Assembly: GCA_001800075.1 (NCBI GenBank)
Contig: MGUR01000044.1
Coordinates: 4,544-21,643, forward strand
Length of the DNA: 17,100 nucleotides
Direction: 5' to 3'
DNA from: Elusimicrobia bacterium RIFCSPLOWO2_01_FULL_59_12
GTDB lineage: Bacteria; Elusimicrobiota; Elusimicrobia; 2-01-FULL-59-12
Made by a program: the position numbers and the translations under genes. The notes beneath the pieces are model-generated. The model was not told where the DNA came from. It saw only the letters and a list, made by a program, of their open reading frames with translations, and did not search any database. Within the stretch, counting starts at the first letter, position 1. Every line of letters starts with the position of its first letter. Shown in pieces: positions 10,049 through 16,337 of this stretch.

Positions 10049-10312
10049 CAGGTTCCCCGCCCCCCGTCATTAACCCTCCCGTAACAAAGAATTGATATTG
10101 CTGTAACAGTGATTTCGTACCTTTTGACGTGTGGAAGTGCCCAGACAAAACATGGGTAGTTTAGGCCGTCTTTTTTAGCCTCTTGCTCCATGGGTTTTAT
10201 GGCGAAAAGGGACAAAGCTAAAGAGGTAGTTTGGGCGCCTGGTTTCTTATATAATCTCGGCGCTTCAGGACCTGCCTGTCTCAGCCTTAAAAGTCGCTAC
10301 AAACGAAAGGTG
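10049..10312 (+). promoter_or_regulatory. promoter and leader region of the PorV-like gene cassette
   Basis: 264 bases, clearly more AT-rich than the flanking genes. A perfect TATAAT lies at 10250-10255, with TAGTTT at 10227-10232 as a poor -35 (17-nt spacer). A T-run (TTTTTT) follows GGCCGTC at 10164-10176 without a strong stem before it. Two near-identical 12-mers, GGTAGTTTAGGC (10155-10166) and GGTAGTTTGGGC (10225-10236), lie 70 bases apart, the second overlapping the -35 position; they may bind a regulator. An open frame runs back to an ATG at 10190, but it covers this promoter and reads unlike a signal peptide, so I treat it as noncoding. Confidence 0.4.
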
Positions 10313-11308
10313 ATGAACTGCGTGACGAATCGTTCCGCTGGGTGGGAGCGGTGTCTGGGGTGGATGCGTGCCGGCGCGCTGGCCGCCGCTTTAGGGTTCG
10401 GCTGTCCCGGGACCCTTCCCGCCGCATTCCTGGATCTCAATGGCGGCGCCCGGCCCGTGGGGATGGGCGGCGCTTTCTCCGCGATTGCGGACGATTCCAA
10501 CGCGCCTCTTTATAACCCGGCCGGTATCGTCCAGGTCCAGTGGAACGAATTCTCCGCGAATTACGCCAATCTTTATTCCGGTCTTACCCTCTACGCAGGC
10601 GACGACGCCACCCGTCTTGATCAAAGTTATTTCGCTTTTGCCTCACGGCCCATCCGGCGCGTCGGGTCCCTGGCGTTGTCCTGGGCCAATTTCAACTCCT
10701 CGCATCTCTACCACGAAGACACCCTTGCGCTGACGTACGCGCGCAATCTGGGAGATTTCTTCCCGGTTTTAGATAACGCGTTCGCGCTTGGGATCAACCT
10801 CAAAGTTCTCCGCCGCAGCGTTTCGTTAGACGCCTTTACGGCCGGCGACCCGGTTTTTGCGGGCGGCGACAGCGCCTCCGCGCAGACGGTGGACCTCGGG
10901 TTCTTATACAAGCCGCCGCAAGGCAGGCTCGCCGGCTTGCGGCTGGCGCTGGTGGGGAAAAACCTCACGCGCCCGGACGTCGGTTTTCAAGCGGTGGATC
11001 GGGTCCCCCTGGAGGGGCGTCTGGGCATCGCCTACCAGTCCCCGCGGAAGCCCTGGCTGGTTCCGGCGCTGGATATCAGCCGCCGCAACGGCGTCACCGG
11101 CGTCGCCGGCGGCTTGGAAAGCTGGCTTTTCAAGAACACCCTGGGCCTTCGCGGCGGGGCCAACCGGGATGAGGCCGCTGCGGGCTTGAGTTATTTCCAA
11201 ATGCTCGGAAAGCGCTTCGGCCTGCGCCTGGATTACGGCTTCACCATCCCGTTTTACGTGGAGGAGAGCGGCGGCAGCCACCGGCTGGCGCTGACGCTTT
11301 ATTTCTAG
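10313..11308 (+). CDS. PorV/UPF0164-like outer-membrane beta-barrel protein
   Basis: About 331 residues. A signal peptide ends near residue 37 (GTLPA then AFLDLNGGARPVGMGGAFSAIADD). This is followed by DSNAPLYNPAGI, the plug-like N-terminal signature of the PorV/PorQ/UPF0164 and FadL-like barrel group. The rest is a run of amphipathic beta strands ending in an aromatic (LALTLYF), the usual outer-membrane insertion signal. Start choice: ATG 10313 with GAAAGG just upstream (short spacing), GTG 10322 (better spaced from GGTGAT) or ATG 10364 are all possible. The upstream ATG at 10190 would place the promoter inside the gene. In type IX secretion PorV is the shuttle for cargo carrying a C-terminal sorting domain; whether this protein does that is unknown. 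It heads a co-directional run of four exported-protein genes. Confidence 0.82.
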   Translation: MNCVTNRSAGWERCLGWMRAGALAAALGFGCPGTLPAAFLDLNGGARPVGMGGAFSAIADDSNAPLYNPAGIVQVQWNEFSANYANLYSGLTLYAGDDATRLDQSYFAFASRPIRRVGSLALSWANFNSSHLYHEDTLALTYARNLGDFFPVLDNAFALGINLKVLRRSVSLDAFTAGDPVFAGGDSASAQTVDLGFLYKPPQGRLAGLRLALVGKNLTRPDVGFQAVDRVPLEGRLGIAYQSPRKPWLVPALDISRRNGVTGVAGGLESWLFKNTLGLRGGANRDEAAAGLSYFQMLGKRFGLRLDYGFTIPFYVEESGGSHRLALTLYF

Positions 11309-11350
11309 GCCGGAAGACGGATGTTATCGTAAATCAAGGAGGACGTGAAC

Positions 11351-12076
11351 ATGCAAATGAGAAACACATCAAAGACGTACGCAGTCCTGTCGGCAGCCCT
11401 GTTTCTAGCAGGGGTGATCTCGACAGGGAGCCATGCCTTCACAAGCCAGGGCGCATCGACACAAACGGCGAGCGCCACGCTCATCGGTGACGGAGTCGTC
11501 TCGATGAACGTTGCGATCCGAAGGATGTCAGACAACGTCGCCGCCGGCAACATCACCTGGACGGGCGTGACGCTGCCCTCCGGTTGGAGAAACGCGGATC
11601 ACTACATCCTGCTGCATTCCACGATTACCGACGCCACCGGCGGAATCCGGATCGTGACCAACAACAAGGGCGACGGCGCCGATCCTGCGTACACGGGATC
11701 CAACACCACCGCGGGCGGCTTGGTCGACAACACCAACCACGGCTCGGCCCTTCAGTTGGCGTGGACGATCAAAGACGGCGTCGTAGGGTCCACGGGACCT
11801 GTCAGCGCCAAACCGTATGAAGTAGCTGACGGCACTGGGCAGGTGGATCAGTTCCAATGGCTGTATATGACCGATCAGGTGGATACGACGCTGGCGCAGG
11901 GCGCGGCGTACCGCACGGCGGTCAACACCGCGGGGATTCACTTCGGCGGCGGTAACACGGAATTCGGCGCGGCCGCTTCGCCGAACATTGTGTACCTCGA
12001 AGCCGACTTCAACAATGCGCTCACGCCGAGGACCTATTCAACCAATCGGTTGATCGTCGAAGCGTACACAGAATAG
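11351..12076 (+). CDS. secreted protein, possible major subunit of the surface cassette (unrecognised family)
   Basis: 241 residues with a clear signal peptide (1-29, cleavage after GSHA). I do not recognise the mature domain, but it is paralogous to residues ~199-381 of the protein encoded at 14155-15300. Shared segments, in order: ITWTGVTLPSGWRNADHYI against LTWGGVNLPAGWVRADQYI, GLVDNTNHGSALQLAWTI against GLVDATETDRRLPLAWNI, QWLYMTDQ against IWFYMKDK, and the C-terminal VYLEADFNNALTPRTYSTN against VYIEAHFGAAVTPRTYRTS. It is predicted all-beta, rich in T, N, G and A, with no Cys in the mature part. The start is ATG 11351, with AAGGAGG at 11336-11342 (8-nt spacer), the best ribosome site in the cassette. 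A GTG at 11345 is too close to it. The strong start and the hairpin just downstream fit a highly expressed subunit. Confidence 0.8.
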   Translation: MQMRNTSKTYAVLSAALFLAGVISTGSHAFTSQGASTQTASATLIGDGVVSMNVAIRRMSDNVAAGNITWTGVTLPSGWRNADHYILLHSTITDATGGIRIVTNNKGDGADPAYTGSNTTAGGLVDNTNHGSALQLAWTIKDGVVGSTGPVSAKPYEVADGTGQVDQFQWLYMTDQVDTTLAQGAAYRTAVNTAGIHFGGGNTEFGAAASPNIVYLEADFNNALTPRTYSTNRLIVEAYTE

Positions 12077-12097
12077 TCAGTCGTTTAGACGCAGCGC

Positions 12098-12150
12098 CTT
12101 CCGGGAGGGGGAAAGCCGGATCCTTTCCGCTTTCCCCCTCCGCCGGGAAG
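12098..12150 (+). terminator. very strong intercistronic stem-loop after the small secreted-protein gene
   Basis: A perfect 13-bp stem, GGAGGGGGAAAGC (12104-12116) with GCTTTCCCCCTCC (12129-12141), closes a 12-base loop. After a small bulge an outer stem continues, CTTCC (12098-12102) with GGAAG (12146-12150). A TTTT follows only 8 bases later (12159-12162), so it could terminate part of the transcripts or protect the 3' end of the upstream mRNA. It lies 22 bases after the upstream stop and 30 before the favoured start of the next gene. Confidence 0.75.
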
Positions 12151-12179
12151 TGCGCAGGTTTTCCATGAAGGAGCCGTAT

Positions 12180-12956
12180 TTGAAAACACGTCGCGTGGTC
12201 TTGAGCGTCGTTTGGCTCGCCGCCGCTTGCCCATCGTTGTGGGCCCTGAGCGTCAGCCCGGGCCGGACGGAAGTGCGCCTGGCGCCCGGGGCCTCCCAGC
12301 GCGGCGCTTTGACGACGACCAATGACAGCCCGGACCGGCAGCATGTGACACTGTCGACAAAAGACTGGTTTGTCCTGGAGGCGAATCGCGCCAAAAAACT
12401 GACGGTGAATACTTGGCTGAAACTCCATGGAGCTAAAGAGTTCGATTTGAACCCCGGGGAAAGCCGGGAGGTTCAATTCACAGTGAAGTGTCCTAAGGAC
12501 GCCCGGGGTGAGCTGGTCGGGATGGTGTCGTTTATGCATACCCCTGACCAACCCTCGATGATGACGCCCATGATCAGCGTTTCCGTTTACCTGGAAGCGG
12601 CCGGCACGGAACAAAGGGCCGGCGAGATCGAGCGGCTGGCCGTGCGGAAGTGGAATAACCAGATTCAGGCCGCGGTCGGCGTTAAATCCACGGGGAATGT
12701 GCATCTCCGGCCCACCGGGACGATCGCTCTTGAGGATTCGACGCGAAAAGAGGTGGCGCGCTTTCCGGTCAAAGAGGGCGGGCCGGCGTATCCCGGACAA
12801 GGCAAAGGCTATTTTGCGAAGGTTCCTGCCGACTTCCAGCTGACGCCGGGCCGCTACACGGCGCGGGCCGATTTGTCATATCGAGAATTGTCGCTGAAAG
12901 CGGAGGACGGGTTTAACGTGACCAAGGACGGGCAGATCGAGATGGATTCTAAATGA
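12180..12956 (+). CDS. periplasmic Ig-fold protein resembling pilus chaperones / DUF916
   Basis: 258 residues from TTG 12180. The signal peptide covers 1-22 (KTRR, a hydrophobic stretch, cleavage after SLWA). The mature start LSVSPGRTEVRLAPG, then a TTTNDSPDRQHVTLSTKDW strand pair, FDLNPGESREVQFTV and a GMVSF strand, has the layout of the N-terminal Ig domain of fimbrial chaperones (SPxRxEL, NPGE, strand G) and of DUF916 wall-associated proteins. The usual Arg near the mature N-terminus is present. A second beta domain covers about 140-245. Start choice: AAGGAG at 12168-12173, 6 nt before TTG, gives a perfect signal peptide. GTG 12150 lies in the hairpin, and ATG 12165 has no ribosome site. 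Probable role: holding secreted subunits of the neighbouring genes in the periplasm. It overlaps the next gene by 4 bp (ATGA). Confidence 0.68.
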   Translation: MKTRRVVLSVVWLAAACPSLWALSVSPGRTEVRLAPGASQRGALTTTNDSPDRQHVTLSTKDWFVLEANRAKKLTVNTWLKLHGAKEFDLNPGESREVQFTVKCPKDARGELVGMVSFMHTPDQPSMMTPMISVSVYLEAAGTEQRAGEIERLAVRKWNNQIQAAVGVKSTGNVHLRPTGTIALEDSTRKEVARFPVKEGGPAYPGQGKGYFAKVPADFQLTPGRYTARADLSYRELSLKAEDGFNVTKDGQIEMDSK

Positions 12957-14158
12957 GATCCCGCGCCTGGATCGTGCGGGCGGGATCGATCGTGACGGCC
13001 TGCGCCGTCGCCTGGCCGATCCTATCCTATGCGTATACTTCCCGGGAACGCATCGAGTTCACCGCCGGCGCCACCCTAAGCGCCGGAGGCGGCGGGGGCG
13101 TGGGGACCTTTATACTGAGGGCCCCGAACCTGCTTCCTTTGGTCGCTTTCTTCGGCAACGATGTCGTCATCCCCATCGAGATCCAAGGTCAGGGAACTAT
13201 CTCAGGATTGCAGGCGATGGGTGTTTATCAGCCCTTTGATTCGGGAAACAATCCTCTGAGCGGCCGCATTGATGTGCCGATCGCATTTCAACCCGATCCC
13301 GGGAGGTCCAACACTTATACCGGGCGGATCGTGATCCCGGTGGAACGGCTGGAAGCCGCGCGCAACGGCTCCGTCAATTACCATTTCGCTTTGCAGCGCG
13401 GGGGAGACCGCGTTGATTTCATGAACGGCTCGACCCCTTATCGGATTCAATTTACCAGCACCCTGACTTTCCAGGTGGGCCAGCCGCAGGGTTCGGCGGC
13501 TGTGATCCACGACACCAATATCCCGGATGGAGATACAACCCTGTTATTCCCGCCGGGCGCGCTCACCAACGCCGGAACGCTGATCGTCCGGCAAGTGCCG
13601 CTGACCAGCGTGCCCGTGGGACCGAACGGCCTCCTGCCGACCGTTGTTTACAATTTCGAACTGCAGGGGACCTCGCTGGTGGATGAGGTTCAAATCACGA
13701 TCAATTACCCGGCCCATCAGAGCGGCTCGATCATTGGCTCCAACGGCAACCCGGCCCTTCTGGCGCCGTACTGGCTCTCCGGGTTCAACTGGCTGGCGCT
13801 CGGGCCGCGCGATTGGGATTCCAGACGGCGCACGATCTCGGTGCGGTCGCCGCATCTGTCGACCTACGCGTTGATCCTGTCCGGCGCGATTGGAGCGGCC
13901 GACCTGCGGCCCCGGCGGCGCGTGATCACGCCGAACGGGGACGGGATCAACGATTCCATCGATTTCTCCGGGATCGGCGCCGACAGCGAAGTCCGGTTTT
14001 TTGATCTTAAGGGCCGGCGTGTCCGGACGCTCCGGGGCCTCACGCTCATCTGGGACGGCCGCGACGACGACGGCCGCATCGTCGAGAGCGGCCTCTATCT
14101 CTACCAGTACACCTCCCTCGGGGAACGCGTGTCGGGTGTCATATTGGTGGCGAAATGA
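12953..14158 (+). CDS. exported protein with gliding-motility/FlgD-like C-terminal domain
   Basis: 401 residues. The signal peptide covers 1-27 (cleavage after LSYA). An unassigned beta-rich region covers about 28-165, beginning with a Gly-rich patch (SAGGGGGVG) and containing FFGNDVVIPIEI. From about 180-300 it resembles a ZU5-like fold (TLLFPPGALTNAGTLIVRQVP, and SPHLSTYALIL). From about 320 to the end, RRRVITPNGDGINDSIDF, then VRFFDLKGRRVRTL, WDGRDDDGR and GLYLYQY form a typical CHU_C/FlgD-type C-terminal domain. In Bacteroidetes such domains guide export by type IX secretion; elsewhere they occur on surface proteins without proof of that route. It overlaps both neighbours by 4 bp (ATGA junctions at 12953 and 14155), so it is translated with the chaperone-like protein and the last secreted protein. 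Confidence 0.72.
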   Translation: MRSRAWIVRAGSIVTACAVAWPILSYAYTSRERIEFTAGATLSAGGGGGVGTFILRAPNLLPLVAFFGNDVVIPIEIQGQGTISGLQAMGVYQPFDSGNNPLSGRIDVPIAFQPDPGRSNTYTGRIVIPVERLEAARNGSVNYHFALQRGGDRVDFMNGSTPYRIQFTSTLTFQVGQPQGSAAVIHDTNIPDGDTTLLFPPGALTNAGTLIVRQVPLTSVPVGPNGLLPTVVYNFELQGTSLVDEVQITINYPAHQSGSIIGSNGNPALLAPYWLSGFNWLALGPRDWDSRRRTISVRSPHLSTYALILSGAIGAADLRPRRRVITPNGDGINDSIDFSGIGADSEVRFFDLKGRRVRTLRGLTLIWDGRDDDGRIVESGLYLYQYTSLGERVSGVILVAK

Positions 14159-15300
14159 CCTCCTCCACCCGCGGTCTCCTCCTTTTGGGCGCGTGCGCGA
14201 TCATTCTTGGCGCCCCGCGCGTGGCACATGCGGAGATTTATACGGTGTTTTCAGACAGCGGATTTCCATCCGGTTTCGGTATGGCGCCCACCTATTCCGG
14301 TTGCGGGACCACATCGCCTTCGCCTTTCGCAGGTTTTAACGGACAAGCCGGTGATATTGTGCCCCCGGAGGGATATACCAGCTGGAAATCGACTCATACT
14401 GCAGTGGGGTGTCCTTATTCGTGGTTTGGATGGGGGATGACCTACTTGACTGCGCAAAATCTCTCCCGATTTTCTTCGGGCGAACTGCGTTTCTGGATTT
14501 ATTCCTCTACCGGGGCCGTGAAGGTGGAAATCAAGGATTTTGCGGGTTTTGTCACACTTTTTAAGCCATTGGATTCTTATATCGGGTCGAATTATAACCG
14601 ATGGATTCACGTCCGAATCCCGTTCGCTGGCAATTTGATTCTCCCGGGCACGGGCTTGTCTTCCGTAGGGAATCCCATCCTTTTTACCGGCCTGACGACC
14701 CCCGCCACGTTCTATATCGACAATGTCCGTTATGTCGACACGACCGCCTCGCCGATTTTCAATGTCAGTTTGCGCAACATCGCGAATAACTCCCCTGCCG
14801 CCGAACTCACGTGGGGAGGCGTAAACCTCCCGGCCGGGTGGGTCCGCGCGGACCAATATATCCGCCTGGACCTCGATCCGGGCACAGCGAGCTGGGGTGT
14901 TCAGATTTATACGGACAACATGTCAGCGGGTGCCAACCCGGTTTTCACAGGCGACCCCGCGGTGACCGACCCTGCGGGATTGGTTGATGCGACGGAGACG
15001 GACCGCCGTCTGCCGCTGGCCTGGAATATTCAGAGTTCCACAACGACGCCGCCGGCCTCCGGCGATCCTGACACGACCTTTATCTGGTTCTACATGAAGG
15101 ACAAAGCGACGCCCGGATTTATCAACGGCGACGGCTTCATGACCGTTAAAAATCAGCAAGGCATCCAATACGCCCAGACATTTTTCGGCTCGCTTCAGGT
15201 GCCCCCCAACCCGGTCTATATCGAAGCCCATTTTGGCGCCGCCGTGACCCCCCGCACCTACCGGACGTCCACCCTCCGGGTCGAATTCTTTACGGACTGA
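14155..15300 (+). CDS. secreted two-domain protein: carbohydrate-binding-like N-terminus plus subunit-like C-terminus
   Basis: 381 residues. The signal peptide covers 1-26 (cleavage after VAHA). Residues ~27-195 look like a jelly-roll carbohydrate-binding module: a strand LRFWIYSSTGAVKVEIKDF, then RWIHVRIPF and FYIDNVRYV near 186. That pattern is seen in galactose-binding-like domains. Four Cys lie at the start of this part, suggesting disulfides. Residues ~199-381 are a second copy of the domain that makes up the small secreted protein at 11351-12076. A binding domain joined to a subunit domain is the plan of two-domain adhesins at fimbrial tips, though no known pilin family is recognised here. 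ATG 14155 overlaps the upstream stop (ATGA). No clear terminator follows the TGA at 15298-15300. Confidence 0.75.
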   Translation: MTSSTRGLLLLGACAIILGAPRVAHAEIYTVFSDSGFPSGFGMAPTYSGCGTTSPSPFAGFNGQAGDIVPPEGYTSWKSTHTAVGCPYSWFGWGMTYLTAQNLSRFSSGELRFWIYSSTGAVKVEIKDFAGFVTLFKPLDSYIGSNYNRWIHVRIPFAGNLILPGTGLSSVGNPILFTGLTTPATFYIDNVRYVDTTASPIFNVSLRNIANNSPAAELTWGGVNLPAGWVRADQYIRLDLDPGTASWGVQIYTDNMSAGANPVFTGDPAVTDPAGLVDATETDRRLPLAWNIQSSTTTPPASGDPDTTFIWFYMKDKATPGFINGDGFMTVKNQQGIQYAQTFFGSLQVPPNPVYIEAHFGAAVTPRTYRTSTLRVEFFTD

Positions 15301-15395
15301 TAGTCCTAATCAAAACCCACCGTTAGATAGATACGTTTAATTAATACAAGATGTTTACTTGAGCCTCTGGCCTATGTCCGGCAGACTTTGCCCGT

Positions 15396-15854
15396 ATGGG
15401 AGCCCCCGCGAAACGGCTGGTCGGTCTGAACGCTTTGATGGTCTTTCTCATCGGCTGCGCCACCACGCCGGCCTTTAAACCCGCCGGCCTTTCCGACCAG
15501 CAGGCGGAAACGCGTTTGAACGATGTCCGTTCGGTCTGTTTTAGTTTGAGGCAGGGCGCCTATATCAGCGTCAAATTTTATGAGGGCGCCGCCGATTCCC
15601 GGGGAAATAAGCTGGAGAGCATGACGGGCTATTTTGACGCCTTCAATAAGATGAATGACACGATTTCGATCGCCAAGGAGCGCCTGAAAGCGCTTGATCG
15701 CGGCGAGCCGTACCCCCTGCAGGTCATCGCCGACATCACGCCGGCGCAAGAAACAGGCATGCTGCCGGAACCCCCGAACATCCTGGTCCGGGCCGTCAAA
15801 GCGTTCCTGACGGTAGGCGAGAACGACCCGCAGCGCCTCCTCCTGACGCAATAA
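15396..15854 (+). CDS. small lipoprotein of unknown function
   Basis: 152 residues. KR near the N-terminus, a hydrophobic core and the lipobox LIGC (C21) indicate a lipoprotein; the residues after it (ATTPAF) lack an Asp at +2, so outer-membrane sorting would be expected if the E. coli rule holds. The mature part is mostly helical and amphipathic, with an NKMNDTISIAKERLKAL helix near 86-102, and shows no domain that I recognise. It ends without a clear terminator. The 95-base region upstream (15301-15395) is AT-rich with a TAATAC at 15342-15347, a possible -10 without a matching -35, and the ribosome site of ATG 15396 is weak. It may be an independent unit after the surface cassette. Confidence 0.65.
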   Translation: MGAPAKRLVGLNALMVFLIGCATTPAFKPAGLSDQQAETRLNDVRSVCFSLRQGAYISVKFYEGAADSRGNKLESMTGYFDAFNKMNDTISIAKERLKALDRGEPYPLQVIADITPAQETGMLPEPPNILVRAVKAFLTVGENDPQRLLLTQ

Positions 15855-15912
15855 CCCCCATCAGTCGAAAAAAAGGCCCTTGAAAAGTCATGTAGGATGG
15901 CTACGCTTGAGG

Positions 15913-16275
15913 ATGGCAAAAACCGTTCTGGTGATCGATGACGACCCCTCGTTCCTTCGTTTCCTCAACTTTCATCTGGTGAAGTCCGGTTACCAGGTGG
16001 TGACGGTCGACGGGGCGGAGCAAGCGATGAAGATTTTGTTCAATCAGCCGGTGGATCTGGTCCTCACCGATATGAGGATGCCCCAATTGGACGGCTGCGA
16101 TATCGTCTATGCCTTGAAGCAGTCTTATCCCAAAATCCCCGTCTTGGTGTGCTCCGCGCATCCGGAAAGCAACCGCCTCGAACAGGCCCTGCGGTTCACG
16201 GATGTGCGCTTCGTCCGCAAACCCTTCATGATCGAGGACATTTTTTCTGCGATCAACGACCTTATAAAAAATTAA
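15913..16275 (+). CDS. stand-alone response-regulator receiver protein
   Basis: 120 residues, a single CheY-like receiver domain with no output domain. All phosphorylation-site residues are present: the acidic cluster D9-D11 (VIDDDPS), phospho-acceptor D53 (LVLTDMRMP), the Ser/Thr switch S81 (VLVCSAH) and K103 followed by P (RKPF). It presumably passes a histidine-kinase signal by protein contact, as CheY or Spo0F types do. The partner kinase is not in the window. Start: ATG 15913 gives a normal AKTVLVIDDD N-terminus. TTG 15907, with AGGA at 15894-15897 (9-nt spacer), is a credible alternative. A longer reading from TTG 15880 is unlikely. Confidence 0.9.
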   Translation: MAKTVLVIDDDPSFLRFLNFHLVKSGYQVVTVDGAEQAMKILFNQPVDLVLTDMRMPQLDGCDIVYALKQSYPKIPVLVCSAHPESNRLEQALRFTDVRFVRKPFMIEDIFSAINDLIKN

Positions 16276-16337
16276 CCCGCCGCAGCCCGACGCCTTCCTA
16301 GTTCCCATCCCCTGCTGAGACAAGGTAAAATCGAACC

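Noticed and set aside
10199..10245. Resemblance to a cyclic-di-GMP-I (GEMM) riboswitch around GGGACAAAGC and a following AGCTA/TAGTT mini-hairpin.
   Set aside because: The GACGCAAAGC core is missing two bases, no tetraloop-bearing P1b stem or GGCAAACC block precedes it, and the TATAAT at 10250 would place it upstream of the transcript.
10190..10312. N-terminal extension of the PorV-like protein from ATG 10190.
   Set aside because: It would include the TATAAT promoter and put 41 non-signal residues before the signal peptide.
12150..12179. GTG 12150 or ATG 12165 as the start of the chaperone-like gene.
   Set aside because: The first lies in the hairpin stem and neither has a ribosome site; TTG 12180 has AAGGAG at 6 nt and a clean signal peptide.
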